Assembly (NCBI RefSeq): GCF_003850565.1
Contig: NZ_CP027706.1
Location: 1,922,001-1,986,000, forward strand
Direction: 5' to 3'
DNA: 64,000 bases
Origin: Pseudomonas sessilinigenes
GTDB lineage: Bacteria > Pseudomonadota > Gammaproteobacteria > Pseudomonadales > Pseudomonadaceae
Shown: positions 1 to 10,299 of the stretch, piece by piece
Layout of the letters: each line of letters opens with the position of its first letter
Position numbering within the stretch: the first letter of the stretch is position 1
Translations under genes and position numbers: made by a program
Notes under the pieces: generated by a model
Database searches by the model: none
Told to the model about the DNA's origin: nothing
What the model saw: only the letters and a program-made list of their open reading frames with translations

Positions 1-1382
1 CCAGCTACAACTCCATCGAGTATCGCAAGGAGCTGGAAGCGGCCGCGCAGAAGCCGGGCAAGGTGGTGCGCAGCACCGGCGATATCGATGGGGCCCTGGG
101 TGGCGCCGACAGCAGCCTGGAGGCTACCTATTACTTGCCACACCTGGCCCAGGCACCCATGGAGCCGATGGTGGCGGTGGCGCGTTTCCAGGAGGGGCGC
201 TGCGAAGCCTGGGCGCCGAGCCAGGCACCACAGGTGACCCGTGAGCGGATTGCCGAGCGCCTGGGCATCGGTTTCGATCAGGTCACGGTGAACGTGACAT
301 TGCTGGGTGGTGGTTTCGGCCGCAAGTCCAAGCCCGACTTCATTCTCGAGGCGGCGGTCCTGGCCAAGGCTTTTCCCGGCAAGGCGGTACGGGTGCAATG
401 GACTCGTGAGGACGACATCCACCACTCGTACTTCCATACCGTGTCGGCCGAGTACCTCAAGGCCGGGCTGAACAAGGACGGCATGCCCGCGGGTTGGCTG
501 CATCGCACCGTGGCACCGAGCATCACCGCGTTGTTCGCCCCGGGCATGAACCATGAGGCGGCCTTCGAACTGGGCATGGGTTTCACCAACATGGCCTATG
601 CGATCCCCAATGTGCGACTGGAGAACCCGGAGGCGGCGGCCCATACCCGGGTTGGCTGGTATCGCTCGGTCTCGAACATTCCCCACGGTTTCGCGATCCA
701 GAGTTTTGTTGATGAGCTGGCCCACAAGGCCGGCGAGGATCCGTTGAAGTATCAGCTGCGGTTGCTGGGGCCGGATCGGAAGATCGATCCGCGGACCTTG
801 AGCGAGGAGTGGAACTACGGCGAGTCCCCCGAGCGCTACCCCATCGATACCGGGCGCCTGCGTACGGTACTGGAAACCGCGGCGAAAGCCGCTGGCTGGG
901 GCCGTGAGTTGCCCAAGGGGCGTGGCCTGGGGCTGGCGGTGCACTACAGCTTCGTGACTTATGTGGCGGCGGTGATCGAGGTGGAGGTCAAGGCGGATGG
1001 CACCTTGATTGTGCACAAGGCCGACATTGCCGTGGATTGTGGTCCGCAGATCAATCCTGAGCGCATCCGCTCGCAGTTCGAAGGGGCCTGCGTCATGGGG
1101 CTGGGCAATGCGGTGCTGGGGGAAATCAGCTTCAAGGATGGCAAGGTCCAGCAGGACAATTTCCATATGTACGAAGTGGCGCGCATGTCCCTGGCGCCCC
1201 GGGAGGTCCAGGTGCATCTGGTGACGCCACCTGGCGAGGTGCCGCTGGGCGGTGTGGGGGAACCCGGCGTGCCACCGATTGCCCCGGCGTTGTGCAACGC
1301 GATCTTCGCCGCCACTGGCAAGCGTATCCGTAGCCTGCCGGTGCGTTACCAGTTGCAGGGCTGGCAACAGGCGAGCGCTTGA
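1..1382 (+). CDS. Molybdenum hydroxylase large subunit, 5'-truncated (xanthine dehydrogenase / isoquinoline 1-oxidoreductase beta type)
   Basis: The reading frame is open from base 3 and continues off the left edge, so only the last ~459 residues are present. The glycine-rich cofactor segment GGGFGRKSK is encoded near 306. The conserved GVGEPG segment, carrying the glutamate that acts as active-site base in this family, is near 1255. These identify a molybdopterin-binding subunit that hydroxylates aldehydes or N-heterocycles. The arrangement with XdhC and a MobA-like protein directly downstream is typical of Pseudomonas isoquinoline-oxidoreductase-like operons, where a small 2Fe-2S subunit is expected upstream, outside the window. 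The substrate cannot be told from sequence. The stop TGA shares one base with the next ATG, suggesting translational coupling. Confidence 0.88.
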   Translation, partial: SYNSIEYRKELEAAAQKPGKVVRSTGDIDGALGGADSSLEATYYLPHLAQAPMEPMVAVARFQEGRCEAWAPSQAPQVTRERIAERLGIGFDQVTVNVTLLGGGFGRKSKPDFILEAAVLAKAFPGKAVRVQWTREDDIHHSYFHTVSAEYLKAGLNKDGMPAGWLHRTVAPSITALFAPGMNHEAAFELGMGFTNMAYAIPNVRLENPEAAAHTRVGWYRSVSNIPHGFAIQSFVDELAHKAGEDPLKYQLRLLGPDRKIDPRTLSEEWNYGESPERYPIDTGRLRTVLETAAKAAGWGRELPKGRGLGLAVHYSFVTYVAAVIEVEVKADGTLIVHKADIAVDCGPQINPERIRSQFEGACVMGLGNAVLGEISFKDGKVQQDNFHMYEVARMSLAPREVQVHLVTPPGEVPLGGVGEPGVPPIAPALCNAIFAATGKRIRSLPVRYQLQGWQQASA

Positions 1383-2377
1383 TGGACAGCGTCGACCTGA
1401 ATGTCCTGCGTAGCGTCCTGGAGTGGCGGCGTGCCGGGCACGCGGTAGTGCTGTACAGCGTGGTCCAGACTTGGGGCAGTGCGCCGCGACCGCCCGGGGC
1501 CATGTTGGCCCTGCGCGACGATGGCGTGGTGATCGGCTCGGTGTCCGGTGGCTGCATCGAGGACGACCTGATCACTCGCCTGGGAGATGGGCGCCTGCTG
1601 CCGGATGGGCCACCGGTGCAACTGGTGACCTATGGCGTGACCCTGGAGGAGGCGGCGCGTTTCGGCTTGCCCTGCGGGGGAACCTTGCGCCTGACCGAGG
1701 AGCGGGTTGGGGATCCGGCCTGGGTCGCCGAGCTGCTCGAACGTTGCCAGGCGCACCAGATCGTGGCCAGGGAGCTGGACCTGCGCACTGGAGAGGTGCT
1801 GCTCAAAGCGGCGAGTCGCAGTGATGAACTGGCGTTTGATGGGGTGATCCTGCGAGCAATCTATGGGCCGCGCTGGCGCTTGTTGCTGATCGGTGCCGGG
1901 CAACTGTCACGCTATGTGGCGCAGATGGCGCGCCTGCTGGATTTCGAAGTACTGATCTGCGATCCGCGCCAGGAGTTTGTACACGGTTGGGAAGCACAGG
2001 ATGGGCGGTTCGTCGCAGGAATGCCTGACGATGCCGTGCTGAGCATCGAGCCCGACGAGCGCACGGCGGTGGTGGCCCTGACCCATGATCCGCGCCTGGA
2101 TGACATGGCGTTGCTGACGGCACTGGACTCCCGGGCATTTTATGTGGGCGCCCTGGGGTCCCGGGCCAACAGCCAGAAACGCCGGGACAACCTGGCGTTG
2201 CTGGGCCTGTCGGCGCAGTCCATCGAGCGCTTGCACGGACCTGTCGGGTTGCACATCGGCAGCCACACACCGGCAGAGATTGCCTTGTCGCTGCTGGCGG
2301 AAATCGTTGCGCTCAAGAATGGCGTCGAGCTGTTGCAGAAGAAGCTGCCGGCGCGGGTGGTGGAGACGGTGAAGTGA
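1382..2377 (+). CDS. xdhC: XdhC/CoxI family molybdenum-hydroxylase maturation factor
   Basis: A 331-residue protein. The N-terminal XdhC/CoxI domain contains SVSGGCIEDDL. The C-terminal Rossmann-like half has LLIGAGQLSRYVA followed by an acidic strand end (ICDPR). Proteins of this family bind the molybdenum cofactor, promote its sulfuration and insert it into xanthine-dehydrogenase-type enzymes, which fits the molybdenum hydroxylase subunit just upstream. I chose ATG 1382, which overlaps the upstream stop by one base. TTG at 1379 is in frame but adds one residue and is less likely. The gene is the middle member of a three-gene operon and overlaps the next start by four bases. Confidence 0.88.
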   Translation: MDSVDLNVLRSVLEWRRAGHAVVLYSVVQTWGSAPRPPGAMLALRDDGVVIGSVSGGCIEDDLITRLGDGRLLPDGPPVQLVTYGVTLEEAARFGLPCGGTLRLTEERVGDPAWVAELLERCQAHQIVARELDLRTGEVLLKAASRSDELAFDGVILRAIYGPRWRLLLIGAGQLSRYVAQMARLLDFEVLICDPRQEFVHGWEAQDGRFVAGMPDDAVLSIEPDERTAVVALTHDPRLDDMALLTALDSRAFYVGALGSRANSQKRRDNLALLGLSAQSIERLHGPVGLHIGSHTPAEIALSLLAEIVALKNGVELLQKKLPARVVETVK

Positions 2378-2970
2378 ACGAGCGGCCCTGTGCAATCATC
2401 CTGGCGGCGGGGCAGGGCACGCGCTTTCGTCAGATGGCCGGAGCTGAGAAGGACAAGTTGCTGGCGCCGTGCCGTGGTCGTGACGGGGTAATGCGTCCCG
2501 TATTGGAACAGGTGCTGGTGAATGTGCCGGTGCAGGTTGAGCGACGAGTGCTGGTGACCACGCCGGATCGACCGCAGGTGGTGGAACTGGCGCATGCCTA
2601 CGGTTGCCAGGTGCTGTTGCTGGAGTCCATGGGGATGGGGCATAGCCTGGCTGTGGCAGTGGCTGCTTGTGCCGATGCCAATGGTTGGATGATCTGGTTG
2701 GGGGATATGCCCTTTATCCTGCCCGATACTGCTGGCCAGCTGATCGATGCATTGACCGAGGAGAGCATCAGTGTTCCGCGTCTAGGGGCCGAGCTTGGTC
2801 ATCCGGTGGGGTTTGGTCGATCTTATGGCAACGCGTTGCGGGGACTGTCCGGTGATCGTGGTGCTCGCCCTCTGTTCGCTTCGGGCCAAGTGGTCGAGGT
2901 GCCGGTGACGGATCCTGGGGTGACCTGGGATGTGGACTTGCCGGAGGCGCTGTTCTATCGAGGTGGTTAA
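2374..2970 (+). CDS. MobA-like nucleotidyltransferase (molybdenum cofactor cytidylyltransferase type)
   Basis: A 198-residue protein with the NTP-transferase signature LAAGQGTRF at residues 10-18, a downstream lysine (EKDKLL) and a GDMP acidic motif. Bacterial molybdenum hydroxylases carry a dinucleotide form of the cofactor, and proteins of this type (MocA/MobA-like) add CMP or GMP to it. That role is supported by its place as last gene after the hydroxylase and XdhC. The GTG start at 2374 overlaps the xdhC stop by four bases (GTGA). A strong bidirectional terminator follows at 2985-3020. The choice between CTP and GTP specificity is not determined here. Confidence 0.85.
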   Translation: MNERPCAIILAAGQGTRFRQMAGAEKDKLLAPCRGRDGVMRPVLEQVLVNVPVQVERRVLVTTPDRPQVVELAHAYGCQVLLLESMGMGHSLAVAVAACADANGWMIWLGDMPFILPDTAGQLIDALTEESISVPRLGAELGHPVGFGRSYGNALRGLSGDRGARPLFASGQVVEVPVTDPGVTWDVDLPEALFYRGG

Positions 2971-2984
2971 ATGATGCAGGCATG

Positions 2985-3020
2985 AAAAAGCCCCGCCCGG
3001 TTACCCGGGCGGGGCTTTTT
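2985..3020. terminator. Bidirectional Rho-independent terminator
   Basis: An 11-bp perfect GC stem (GCCCCGCCCGG at 2990-3000 pairing with 3005-3015) with a TTAC loop, five A before and five T after. It can stop both the molybdenum operon on + and rne on -. Confidence 0.9.
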
Positions 3021-3035
3021 CATTGGCCGGTGGAA

Positions 3036-6000
3036 TCAGGCGAGGGGTTTAGGCTCGTGCTGCTCTTTCTCGGCATGTGCAACGTGCTCGACAGCGCGAG
3101 GTGCTTCCTCGTCTGTTGGGGCAGGCTGCTCGATCGCAGGCTCGGCTACCGGAGTCGCCTCAACGACCTCGACAGCTTGTGGTGCCGTCTCGATCACGGC
3201 TGGCGCTTCTACCGGAGCAGGCTCGGCAGTCACTTCGGCTTCAGTCGAAGCGGTAGCGGCGGCCAGTTCGGCTTCCTTCTGCAGGCGCTCGGCTTCACGC
3301 TTGCGGCGACGCACTTCACGTGGGTCGTTCGGGGCGCGGCCGTTGCTGGTCAGGGCGCTGGCTGGGGTAGCCTCAACCACTGGAGCTGGTGCTTCGACAG
3401 CTACGGGGGCTGCAACCGGAGCTGGCTCCTCGACTTGAGCTGGCTGCTGGGCAACCACGGGCTGTTCGACGACTACCGGTTCGGCCACCGGAGCTGGTGC
3501 CGGGGCTTCCTGGGCAGGCTCGATGGCCTTTTCTTCAACCACTGGCTGGGCGATCGGTTCGGCTACCGGCTGTTCGGCGACCACTGGCTGGGCTTGGACT
3601 ACCACGGCAGGCTCGGTGACCACTTCAACCTTTGGCTGCTCTTCGACTACTGGAGCCACTTCGACCGCTGGGGCTGCTGGAGCTTCTACCGGGGTGGTGG
3701 CTTCAACTACTGGTGCTTCAGGGGCTTTTTCTTCCACGGCAGCAGTCGCACGCTCGGCTTGCTGGTGAGCCTCGGCTTCGGCGCTGGCACTGATGGTGGT
3801 GCTGGCAACGGCGGCGGTGACCGCAAGACCGGCAGCCAGGTCGTCGCTGCTTGGCTCTTCGGTATTTTCTTCCGAGCCTTCGATCACGTTGCCGTTGGCA
3901 TCACGCTGGCGCTCGCGACGATTGCTGCGACGGCGCTGGCCGCGGGAACGACGGCGTGGACGCTCGCCATCGGCGTTGTCCTGGCCTTCTTCCTGCAGTT
4001 GCTCTTCGTTCGGCAGCACTTCTTCTTCGCTGGCAGCCGCGGCTTGAGCCTGCTCAGTGCGTGGCTGGCGTTCTTCGCGTGGCTGGCGTGGCTGGCGCTC
4101 TTCACGAGGCTGGCGGGCCGGACGTTCTTCGGCAACCACGGCGGCGGTTGCGGCAGCTACCGCTGGAGCAGCGTCCAGTGGCTCGCGCAGTTCGCGCACA
4201 CGCTCTTCACGCTCGCCGCGTGGCTTGCGTTCTTCACGTGGGGGGCGCGGCTGGCGTTCTTCACGCGGAGCACGTGGCTGGCGCTCTTCACGAGCGGTGG
4301 TTGGCGCTTCCTCGCGGGCTTCGCGCAGTTCACGTGGCTGGCGTTCTTCGCGTGGGGCGCGTTCTTCACGTGGAGCACGCTCTTCGCGAGGCTTGCGCTC
4401 TTCATCGCGACGACCGTTGCGATTGCGGCTCTGCTGGCGACCGTTGCGACGCTCTTCGTTGCGGGCAGGTCGCTCGGTTACCGGCTTCTCGACTACAGCT
4501 GGAGCTACTGGCTCTTCCTTGGTCGCGAACAGGCTGACCAGGGACTTGACCAGGCCTTTGAACAGGCTTGGCTCGGCGACTGGGGCTGGAGCGGCGACCG
4601 GGGCCGCGGCTTCGGTTGGAACCGGGGCGTTGGCGCGGGCCGGAGCCGTCTTCACTGCGGCTTCCTGGCGGACCAGGGTGCGGGTCGCGGCGGCTGGTTG
4701 AACCTCCTCGGCCTCGGCAGCGGCAGCGGCGATCTCGTAGCTGGACTGGTTGGTGTTGGCATCCGGGTTGTCATCGCGCAGGCGCTGAACTTCGAAGTGC
4801 GGCGTCTCGAGATGGTCGTTCGGCAGGATGACGATACGGGCCCGGGTACGCAGTTCGATCTTGGTGATCGAGTTGCGTTTTTCATTGAGCAGGAAGGCGG
4901 CAACCGGAATTGGCACTTGAGCGCGGACTTCGGCGGTGCGGTCCTTCAGGGCTTCTTCTTCGATCAGGCGCAGGATCGCCAGGGACAGGGACTCGACGTC
5001 ACGGATGATGCCGGTGCCGCTGCAGCGTGGGCAGACGATGCCGCTGCTTTCGCCCAGGGATGGACGCAGGCGTTGGCGGGACATCTCCAGCAGGCCGAAG
5101 CGCGAAATGCGGCCGATCTGCACGCGGGCACGGTCGGCTTCCAGGCATTCGCGGACTTTTTCTTCCACGGCACGCTGGTTCTTGGCTGGGGTCATGTCGA
5201 TGAAGTCGATGACGATCAGGCCACCGATGTCACGCAGGCGCAGTTGGCGAGCGATTTCTTCCGCTGCTTCCAGGTTGGTCTGCAGGGCGGTTTCTTCGAT
5301 GTCGCTGCCTTTGGTGGCGCGAGCCGAGTTGATGTCGATGGACACCAGGGCTTCAGTCGGGTCGATGACGATGGAGCCGCCGGAAGGCAGTTCGACCACG
5401 CGCTGGAAGGCGGTCTCGATCTGGCTTTCGATCTGGAAGCGATTGAACAGCGGTACGCTGTCTTCGTACAGCTTGATCTTGCTGGCGTATTGCGGCATCA
5501 CCTGGCGGATGAAGGTCAGGGCTTCGTCCTGGGCTTCGACGCTGTCGATCAGCACTTCGCCGATGTCCTGGCGCAGGTAGTCGCGGATCGCGCGGATGAT
5601 GACGTTGCTTTCCTGGTAGATCAGGAATGGTGCGGAACGGTCCTGGGACGCTTCCTTGATAGCGGTCCAGAGTTGCAGTAGGTAGTCCAGGTCCCACTGC
5701 ATTTCTTCGCTGCTGCGACCCAGGCCGGCGGTGCGGACGATCAGGCCCATGTCGGCAGGAGCCACCAGGCCGTTCAGCGCTTCGCGCAGTTCGTTGCGCT
5801 CTTCACCTTCGATGCGGCGGGAGATGCCACCTGCCCGTGGGTTGTTCGGCATCAGGACCAGGTAGCGACCGGCCAGGCTGATGAAGGTGGTGAGGGCAGC
5901 GCCCTTGTTGCCACGCTCTTCTTTCTCGACCTGGACGATGACTTCCTGGCCTTCGCTCAGCACGTCCTTGATATTGACGCGGCCTTCGGGGGCTTTCTTG

Positions 6001-6233
6001 AAGTATTCGCGGGAGATTTCTTTGAGGGGCAGGAAGCCATGGCGCTCAGAGCCGAAGTCGACAAAGGCAGCCTCGAGGCTAGGTTCGATGCGAGTGATAC
6101 GGCCTTTATAGATGTTGGCTTTTTTCTGCTCGCGAGCACCGGACTCGATGTCCAGGTCGTAGAGGCGCTGGCCATCTACCAGGGCAACACGCAACTCTTC
6201 GGGTTGAGTTGCGTTAATCAGCATTCTTTTCAT
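3036..6233 (-). CDS. rne: Ribonuclease E
   Basis: A 1065-residue endoribonuclease, the scaffold of the RNA degradosome and processor of rRNA, tRNA and mRNA. The N-terminal half has the S1 domain (about residues 36-118), the catalytic aspartate segments [12 protein letters not shown] and IDFIDM, and the Zn-link CPRCSGTG that joins dimers. The C-terminal half is low complexity. It begins with Arg/Glu repeats of the type REERxPRE (RNA-binding arginine-rich region), followed by long Pro/Ala/Val/Glu repeats. It closes with a charged helix ([18 protein letters not shown]) and a short tail. Length is close to that of P. aeruginosa RNase E. I chose the ATG that gives the canonical [10 protein letters not shown] start; an upstream in-frame extension of 16 codons lacks homology. 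A gene for the RNase E inhibitor family RraB lies at 43775. Confidence 0.97.
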   Translation of the reverse strand: MKRMLINATQPEELRVALVDGQRLYDLDIESGAREQKKANIYKGRITRIEPSLEAAFVDFGSERHGFLPLKEISREYFKKAPEGRVNIKDVLSEGQEVIVQVEKEERGNKGAALTTFISLAGRYLVLMPNNPRAGGISRRIEGEERNELREALNGLVAPADMGLIVRTAGLGRSSEEMQWDLDYLLQLWTAIKEASQDRSAPFLIYQESNVIIRAIRDYLRQDIGEVLIDSVEAQDEALTFIRQVMPQYASKIKLYEDSVPLFNRFQIESQIETAFQRVVELPSGGSIVIDPTEALVSIDINSARATKGSDIEETALQTNLEAAEEIARQLRLRDIGGLIVIDFIDMTPAKNQRAVEEKVRECLEADRARVQIGRISRFGLLEMSRQRLRPSLGESSGIVCPRCSGTGIIRDVESLSLAILRLIEEEALKDRTAEVRAQVPIPVAAFLLNEKRNSITKIELRTRARIVILPNDHLETPHFEVQRLRDDNPDANTNQSSYEIAAAAAEAEEVQPAAATRTLVRQEAAVKTAPARANAPVPTEAAAPVAAPAPVAEPSLFKGLVKSLVSLFATKEEPVAPAVVEKPVTERPARNEERRNGRQQSRNRNGRRDEERKPREERAPREERAPREERQPRELREAREEAPTTAREERQPRAPREERQPRPPREERKPRGEREERVRELREPLDAAPAVAAATAAVVAEERPARQPREERQPRQPREERQPRTEQAQAAAASEEEVLPNEEQLQEEGQDNADGERPRRRSRGQRRRSNRRERQRDANGNVIEGSEENTEEPSSDDLAAGLAVTAAVASTTISASAEAEAHQQAERATAAVEEKAPEAPVVEATTPVEAPAAPAVEVAPVVEEQPKVEVVTEPAVVVQAQPVVAEQPVAEPIAQPVVEEKAIEPAQEAPAPAPVAEPVVVEQPVVAQQPAQVEEPAPVAAPVAVEAPAPVVEATPASALTSNGRAPNDPREVRRRKREAERLQKEAELAAATASTEAEVTAEPAPVEAPAVIETAPQAVEVVEATPVAEPAIEQPAPTDEEAPRAVEHVAHAEKEQHEPKPLA

Positions 6234-6945
6234 GTAGTACCGTCGGTTTCCGGGCTGCCGGAAACGGCGTTCGGCACACACGACTTCTCACGGTCGGTGT
6301 CAGGTGCGTCAGGAGTGGGTGACCACTCGAGTGTCTAGCGAGGTCCGTCCCGTCAGTGACTGGGACGAAGTCGCGACTCACGCGTCCTGCTTGCTGTGGT
6401 GACTAAGGCACCGCTTAAGCAAAAGTCTGTCAGGAGGAGGAATCAACCGATAACTGTGGACGGGATGAAGCGTCTTGATAAAGCCTAATGCTACACAGTC
6501 CGACGGTTGTGCATCTCCACCCTACACGTATCCCTGATAATTCGGGTGCTGCCGCGCGCAGAATCTGCAGCGGGTTGGCATTTACCGTGAGCTCCGAAGG
6601 GGAGATCACGCATTATGGCTAAGGCGTTGTTTCCGCAGTTCTTGCTCGGAGGTTTCAGTTGCTGACTGCACTTTGTGAACTGGCCGTTAATCGCTGCGTA
6701 GAAGGCGAGTTAGCACTCTGCTTTCTAGGGTTTCAGGCCTCATGTCACCTGCGCTTGTTACAGCGTCCAACTCTTCCGTTATATAGCGAGAGCTGCGTAG
6801 GACGGCCTTGCGTCCTTATGAATTGCGTTGGTCAGGGCCGGCTGTTTGCCGCTCTTCCTCTGTCCAGCCGCTTTTGGCGGCGTTCGCGACTATAGCAGTA
6901 ATCATTAAGTGCTTCAAATCCATAAAAATTGTTATTATCCGCCCC
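6234..6945. other. Divergent rne/rluC intergenic region, long rne leader
   Basis: No gene is supported in these ~700 bases; the small ORFs here have no coding character. Gammaproteobacterial rne genes have long structured 5' leaders through which RNase E cleaves and limits its own mRNA. The distance and divergent layout fit this, but I did not fold the leader and cannot place the transcription start. The last ~100 bases are AT-rich and must hold the rluC promoter. Confidence 0.5.
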
Positions 6946-7902
6946 ATGACGACTACTGCCCCCTCGACCCCAGGCGTCCAAATGCTTGAGGTCTCGCCGG
7001 AATATGCCGGCCAACGTATTGACAATTTTCTTCTCGCTCGACTCAAAGGCGTGCCTAAGACCTTGATCTACCGCATTTTGCGCAAAGGCGAAGTGCGAGT
7101 GAACAAGGGGCGAATCAAGCCTGAGTACAAGTTGCAGGAAGGGGACATCGTGCGCGTGCCACCGGTGCGCGTGCCTGAGCGCGACGAGCCGGTGCCCCTG
7201 GCCCAAGGGCTGTTGCAACGCCTTGAAGCGGCGATCGTCTTCGAGGACAAGGCGCTGATTGTGATCAACAAGCCCGCTGGCATTGCCGTACATGGCGGTA
7301 GTGGCCTGAACTTCGGGGTGATCGAAGCCTTTCGTCAGTTGCGTCCGGATGCCAAGGAGCTTGAGCTGGTGCATCGGCTCGATCGTGATACCTCCGGCCT
7401 GCTGATGATCGCTAAGAAGCGCAGCATGTTGCGCCACTTGCATGCTGCATTGCGTGGCGATGGCGTGGACAAGCGCTACATGGCGCTGGTCCGTGGGCAT
7501 TGGGCTACTAGCCTGAAGCAGGTGCGTGCACCGCTGCTCAAGAGCAACCTGCGTTCCGGGGAGCGCATGGTGGAGGTCAATGAGGAGGGCAAGGAGGCCT
7601 TGACGGTATTCAAGGTCCTGCGTCGTTTCGGTGATTTTGCCACCATGGTCGAAGCCAAGCCGGTAACCGGTCGTACTCACCAGATTCGTGTACATACGCT
7701 GCATGCCGGGCACTGCATCGCCGGTGACAGCAAGTACGGCGACGACGACTTCACTCGGGAAATCCGTGACCTGGGCGGCAAGCGACTGTTCCTGCATGCC
7801 TACATGCTGACGGTACCGCTACCCGACGGTGGCGAATTGAAGTTGCAGGCCCCGGTGGACGAGATGTGGGCCAAGACCGTGGAGCGCCTGAGTGCACCCT
7901 GA
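6946..7902 (+). CDS. rluC: 23S rRNA pseudouridine(955/2504/2580) synthase RluC
   Basis: A 318-residue protein with an N-terminal S4 RNA-binding domain (about residues 15-75, [15 protein letters not shown]) and an RluA-family catalytic domain. The HRLDRDTSG motif near residue 145 holds the nucleophilic aspartate. Length matches E. coli RluC (319 residues), and the position divergent from rne is the same as in other Gammaproteobacteria. The enzyme isomerises three uridines of 23S rRNA near the peptidyl-transferase centre. I chose ATG 6946 because it gives the family's usual N-terminus; the open frame runs further up to 6808 without family similarity. Its end overlaps the next gene by 11 bases. 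Confidence 0.95.
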   Translation: MTTTAPSTPGVQMLEVSPEYAGQRIDNFLLARLKGVPKTLIYRILRKGEVRVNKGRIKPEYKLQEGDIVRVPPVRVPERDEPVPLAQGLLQRLEAAIVFEDKALIVINKPAGIAVHGGSGLNFGVIEAFRQLRPDAKELELVHRLDRDTSGLLMIAKKRSMLRHLHAALRGDGVDKRYMALVRGHWATSLKQVRAPLLKSNLRSGERMVEVNEEGKEALTVFKVLRRFGDFATMVEAKPVTGRTHQIRVHTLHAGHCIAGDSKYGDDDFTREIRDLGGKRLFLHAYMLTVPLPDGGELKLQAPVDEMWAKTVERLSAP

Positions 7903-8554
7903 TTACCAACTGCTGATCTTCGATTGGGATGGCACCCTGGCGGACTCCATCGGTCGGATTGTCGAGTCGATGCATGTGTCCGCTGATCGTTCTGGTTTTC
8001 CCCGGTGTGATGATTCGGCCGTCAAGGGCATCATCGGGCTGGGTTTGCCAGAGGCGATCCGGACGCTGTATCCCGAGATCGATGACAGGCAGTTGATGGT
8101 CTTTCGCCAGCACTACGCTGATCACTACATCGCGCTTGATGCAGAGCCTTCGCCGCTGTTTGCCGGGGTCGTTCAGTCGCTCGAGGCCTTGCGGGTCGAG
8201 GGGTATCGGCTGGCTGTCGCGACCGGCAAGGCGCGACGCGGCCTGGATCGGGTGCTGAAAGCCCATGGCTGGGAAGGGTACTTCGATATCACCCGGGCTG
8301 CCGATGAGACGGCCAGCAAGCCGCATCCGCTGATGCTGGAGGAAATCCTTGCTCATTGTGGTGTGGGGCCGCGCCAGGCTTTGATGGTCGGCGATTCGTC
8401 CTTTGACCTGTTGATGGCGCGCAATGCTGGTATGGACTCGGTTGCTGTGAGCTATGGTGCCCAGCCTATCGAGGCGTTGCAGGCGCTTGAGCCGCGCCTA
8501 TCCATCGATCATTTTCCTCAGTTGCACGCCTGGCTTGGCCAGGGTGCCGGTTAA
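7892..8554 (+). CDS. HAD-IA family phosphatase
   Basis: A 220-residue HAD hydrolase. Motif I is DWDGT at residues 11-15, with both catalytic aspartates. Motif II is the ATGKARRGL segment, motif III a lysine in SKPHP, and motif IV is GDSSFD. The small helical cap after motif I is of the phosphoglycolate-phosphatase/beta-phosphoglucomutase type. The gene starts with GTG inside the end of rluC (11-base overlap), and the rluC-HAD-sppA order is conserved in Pseudomonas. The physiological substrate is not known from sequence; a small sugar phosphate or nucleotide is usual for such enzymes. Confidence 0.9.
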   Translation: MHPDYQLLIFDWDGTLADSIGRIVESMHVSADRSGFPRCDDSAVKGIIGLGLPEAIRTLYPEIDDRQLMVFRQHYADHYIALDAEPSPLFAGVVQSLEALRVEGYRLAVATGKARRGLDRVLKAHGWEGYFDITRAADETASKPHPLMLEEILAHCGVGPRQALMVGDSSFDLLMARNAGMDSVAVSYGAQPIEALQALEPRLSIDHFPQLHAWLGQGAG

Positions 8555-8575
8555 TTTGTTGTTGGGGTGTTACGC

Positions 8576-9565
8576 ATGACCGACGAATGGAAAGCACCAA
8601 ACGGCTCCAGTGCAGAAGGTGTCGATGACAAGAGTTGGAAGCTGTTGGAGAAAACCTTGCTGGCTGGTGTCCAGGAGCAGCGTCGCTCACGACGCTGGGG
8701 GATTTTTTTCAAGTTGCTGACCTTCGTGTACCTGATCTTGGCGTTGGCATTGTTCACGCCGCTGATGAGCATGGAAAAAAATGCTGCCCGTGGCGGCAGC
8801 TATACCGCGGTGATCGATGTGGTTGGCGTGATCGCGGACAAGGAGTCCGCCAGTGCGGACAATATTGTCGGTAGCCTGCGCAATGCGTTTGACGACCCCA
8901 AGGTCAAGGGGATCGTCCTGCGGATCAACAGTCCTGGCGGCAGTCCGGTCCAGTCCGGTTATGTCTATGATGAAATCCGTCGATTGCGTGCGCTGCATAA
9001 GGACACCAAGGTCTATGCGGTCATTTCCGATCTGGGGGCTTCTGGCGCTTACTACATTGCCAGTGCTGCTGATCAGATCTATGCCGATAAGGCCAGTCTG
9101 GTGGGCTCGATCGGAGTGACAGCGGCCGGTTATGGTTTTGTCGGGACCATGGAGAAGCTGGGGGTCGAGCGTCGAACCTATACCTCTGGCGAGCATAAGT
9201 CGTTCCTCGATCCGTTCCAGCCGCAAAAGCCTGAAGAGACCCAGTTCTGGCAGGGGGTGCTGGACACCACTCATCGCCAGTTCATTGCCAGCGTCAAGCA
9301 GGGGCGGGGTGAGCGTCTCAAGGACAAGGAGCATCCCGAGCTGTTCTCTGGCTTGGTGTGGTCGGGGGAGCAGGCTCTGCAGTTGGGGTTGATCGATGGT
9401 TTGGGGAGTACCAGTTCGGTTGCGCGCGATGTGATCGGCGAAAAAGAACTGGTGGACTTCACCGTCCAGGAGTCGCCGCTCGATCGTTTCTCCAAGAGGC
9501 TCGGTACCAGCATGGCTGAGCGGATCGCGATGTGGATGGGCTTTCAGGGGCCGGTCTTGCGCTGA
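8576..9565 (+). CDS. sppA: Signal peptide peptidase SppA, short form (S49 family)
   Basis: A 329-residue single-domain S49 protease anchored in the inner membrane by a segment at about residues 43-63. Ser156 (in ASGAYY) and Lys208 (in SGEHKSF) correspond to the Ser/Lys dyad of short SppA forms such as that of Bacillus. It degrades cleaved signal peptides and possibly other membrane-bound fragments. The ATG at 8576 follows a GGGG Shine-Dalgarno-like stretch; an in-frame GTG three codons upstream is weaker. The gene ends the rluC operon, with a terminator 17 bases after its stop. Confidence 0.93.
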   Translation: MTDEWKAPNGSSAEGVDDKSWKLLEKTLLAGVQEQRRSRRWGIFFKLLTFVYLILALALFTPLMSMEKNAARGGSYTAVIDVVGVIADKESASADNIVGSLRNAFDDPKVKGIVLRINSPGGSPVQSGYVYDEIRRLRALHKDTKVYAVISDLGASGAYYIASAADQIYADKASLVGSIGVTAAGYGFVGTMEKLGVERRTYTSGEHKSFLDPFQPQKPEETQFWQGVLDTTHRQFIASVKQGRGERLKDKEHPELFSGLVWSGEQALQLGLIDGLGSTSSVARDVIGEKELVDFTVQESPLDRFSKRLGTSMAERIAMWMGFQGPVLR

Positions 9566-9581
9566 TCTTGGGTGTTGAATG

Positions 9582-9607
9582 AAAGCCGGCTTGAATGCCG
9601 GCTTTTT
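9582..9607. terminator. Rho-independent terminator after sppA
   Basis: A 9-bp stem AAAGCCGGC / GCCGGCTTT with a 6-base loop and T tract. It also faces the convergent maf gene. Confidence 0.85.
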
Positions 9608-9616
9608 GCTGTCTGG

Positions 9617-10195
9617 TCAGGGGATTTCCACACCTTCGGCCAGCAGCATGTCTATCAGGCGGATCAATGGCAGGCCTATCAGGCTGGTAGCGTCGCAGCC
9701 TTCGGTGCTTTGAAAGAGGCTCACTCCGAGGCCTTCGGCCTTGAAGCTGCCGGCACAGTCAAACGGCTGTTCGGCGTGCAGGTAGCGTTCGATGCGCTGG
9801 CTGTTGAGTTGACGCATGTTGACTTTGAGGGGGATGCAGTCCACCTGGCATTGGCCGGTCTGGCTGTTCAGTAGGGCGAGCCCGGTCAGGAAGGTCACGC
9901 TCTTGCCGCTGGCATCCAGGAGTTGCTGGCGGGCCTTGGCGAAAGTATGGGGCTTGCCGATGATTCTCTCGCCCAGCACGGCGACCTGGTCCGAGCCGAT
10001 GATCAGGTGCGTCGGATGGCTGCTGGCAAGTGCCCGGGCCTTTTCCTCGGCCAGGCGCTTGACCAGCTCCGTGGCACTCTCGTTTGGGCGATGGCTTTCG
10101 TCGATGTCCGGGGAAGCGCAGGTGAAGGGGAGTTGCAGGCGGGACAGTAGTTCCCGGCGGTAGGTCGAGCTTGAGGCGAGTAATAAAGGCAGCAT
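9617..10195 (-). CDS. Maf-family nucleotide pyrophosphatase (YceF type, 7-methyl-GTP pyrophosphatase)
   Basis: A 192-residue Maf protein: LLLASSSTYRRELL at the N-terminus, the PDIDES motif and the GSDQ motif with the catalytic aspartate. The YceF subgroup hydrolyses m7GTP and similar modified nucleotides to keep them out of nucleic acids. It is transcribed away from yceD, as in most Gammaproteobacteria. I prefer the ATG at 10195 because the AGGAG Shine-Dalgarno lies 7 bases upstream of it. An ATG six bases earlier (10201) abuts the AGGAG directly and cannot use it. Confidence 0.92.
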   Translation of the reverse strand: MLPLLLASSSTYRRELLSRLQLPFTCASPDIDESHRPNESATELVKRLAEEKARALASSHPTHLIIGSDQVAVLGERIIGKPHTFAKARQQLLDASGKSVTFLTGLALLNSQTGQCQVDCIPLKVNMRQLNSQRIERYLHAEQPFDCAGSFKAEGLGVSLFQSTEGCDATSLIGLPLIRLIDMLLAEGVEIP

Positions 10196-10262
10196 GCACA
10201 TCTCCTGGACAGGCCGGAGATTCTAGCCGGGCGGACAAGTGACGGACAGGGCTGAATTTCCT

Positions 10263-10290
10263 TTGACATGGCTGGGGGCATCCCTATAAT
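10263..10290 (+). promoter_or_regulatory. Perfect-consensus sigma70 promoter for yceD-rpmF-plsX
   Basis: TTGACA at 10263-10268 and TATAAT at 10285-10290, with a 16-bp spacer. Both hexamers are exact. The expected start point is around 10296-10298, only a few bases before the yceD ATG at 10300, so the mRNA would be leaderless or nearly so. Confidence 0.85.
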
Positions 10291-10299
10291 GCTGCGCCT

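Noticed and set aside
4040..4440. Short tandem repeats resembling a CRISPR or satellite array
   Set aside because: The repeats are in frame within rne and encode the Arg/Glu-rich blocks; there are no unique spacers of constant length.
2982..5681. 899-codon open frame on the + strand
   Set aside because: It is antisense to the repetitive C-terminal half of rne; the codon bias of the true gene keeps the opposite frame open. No domain is present.
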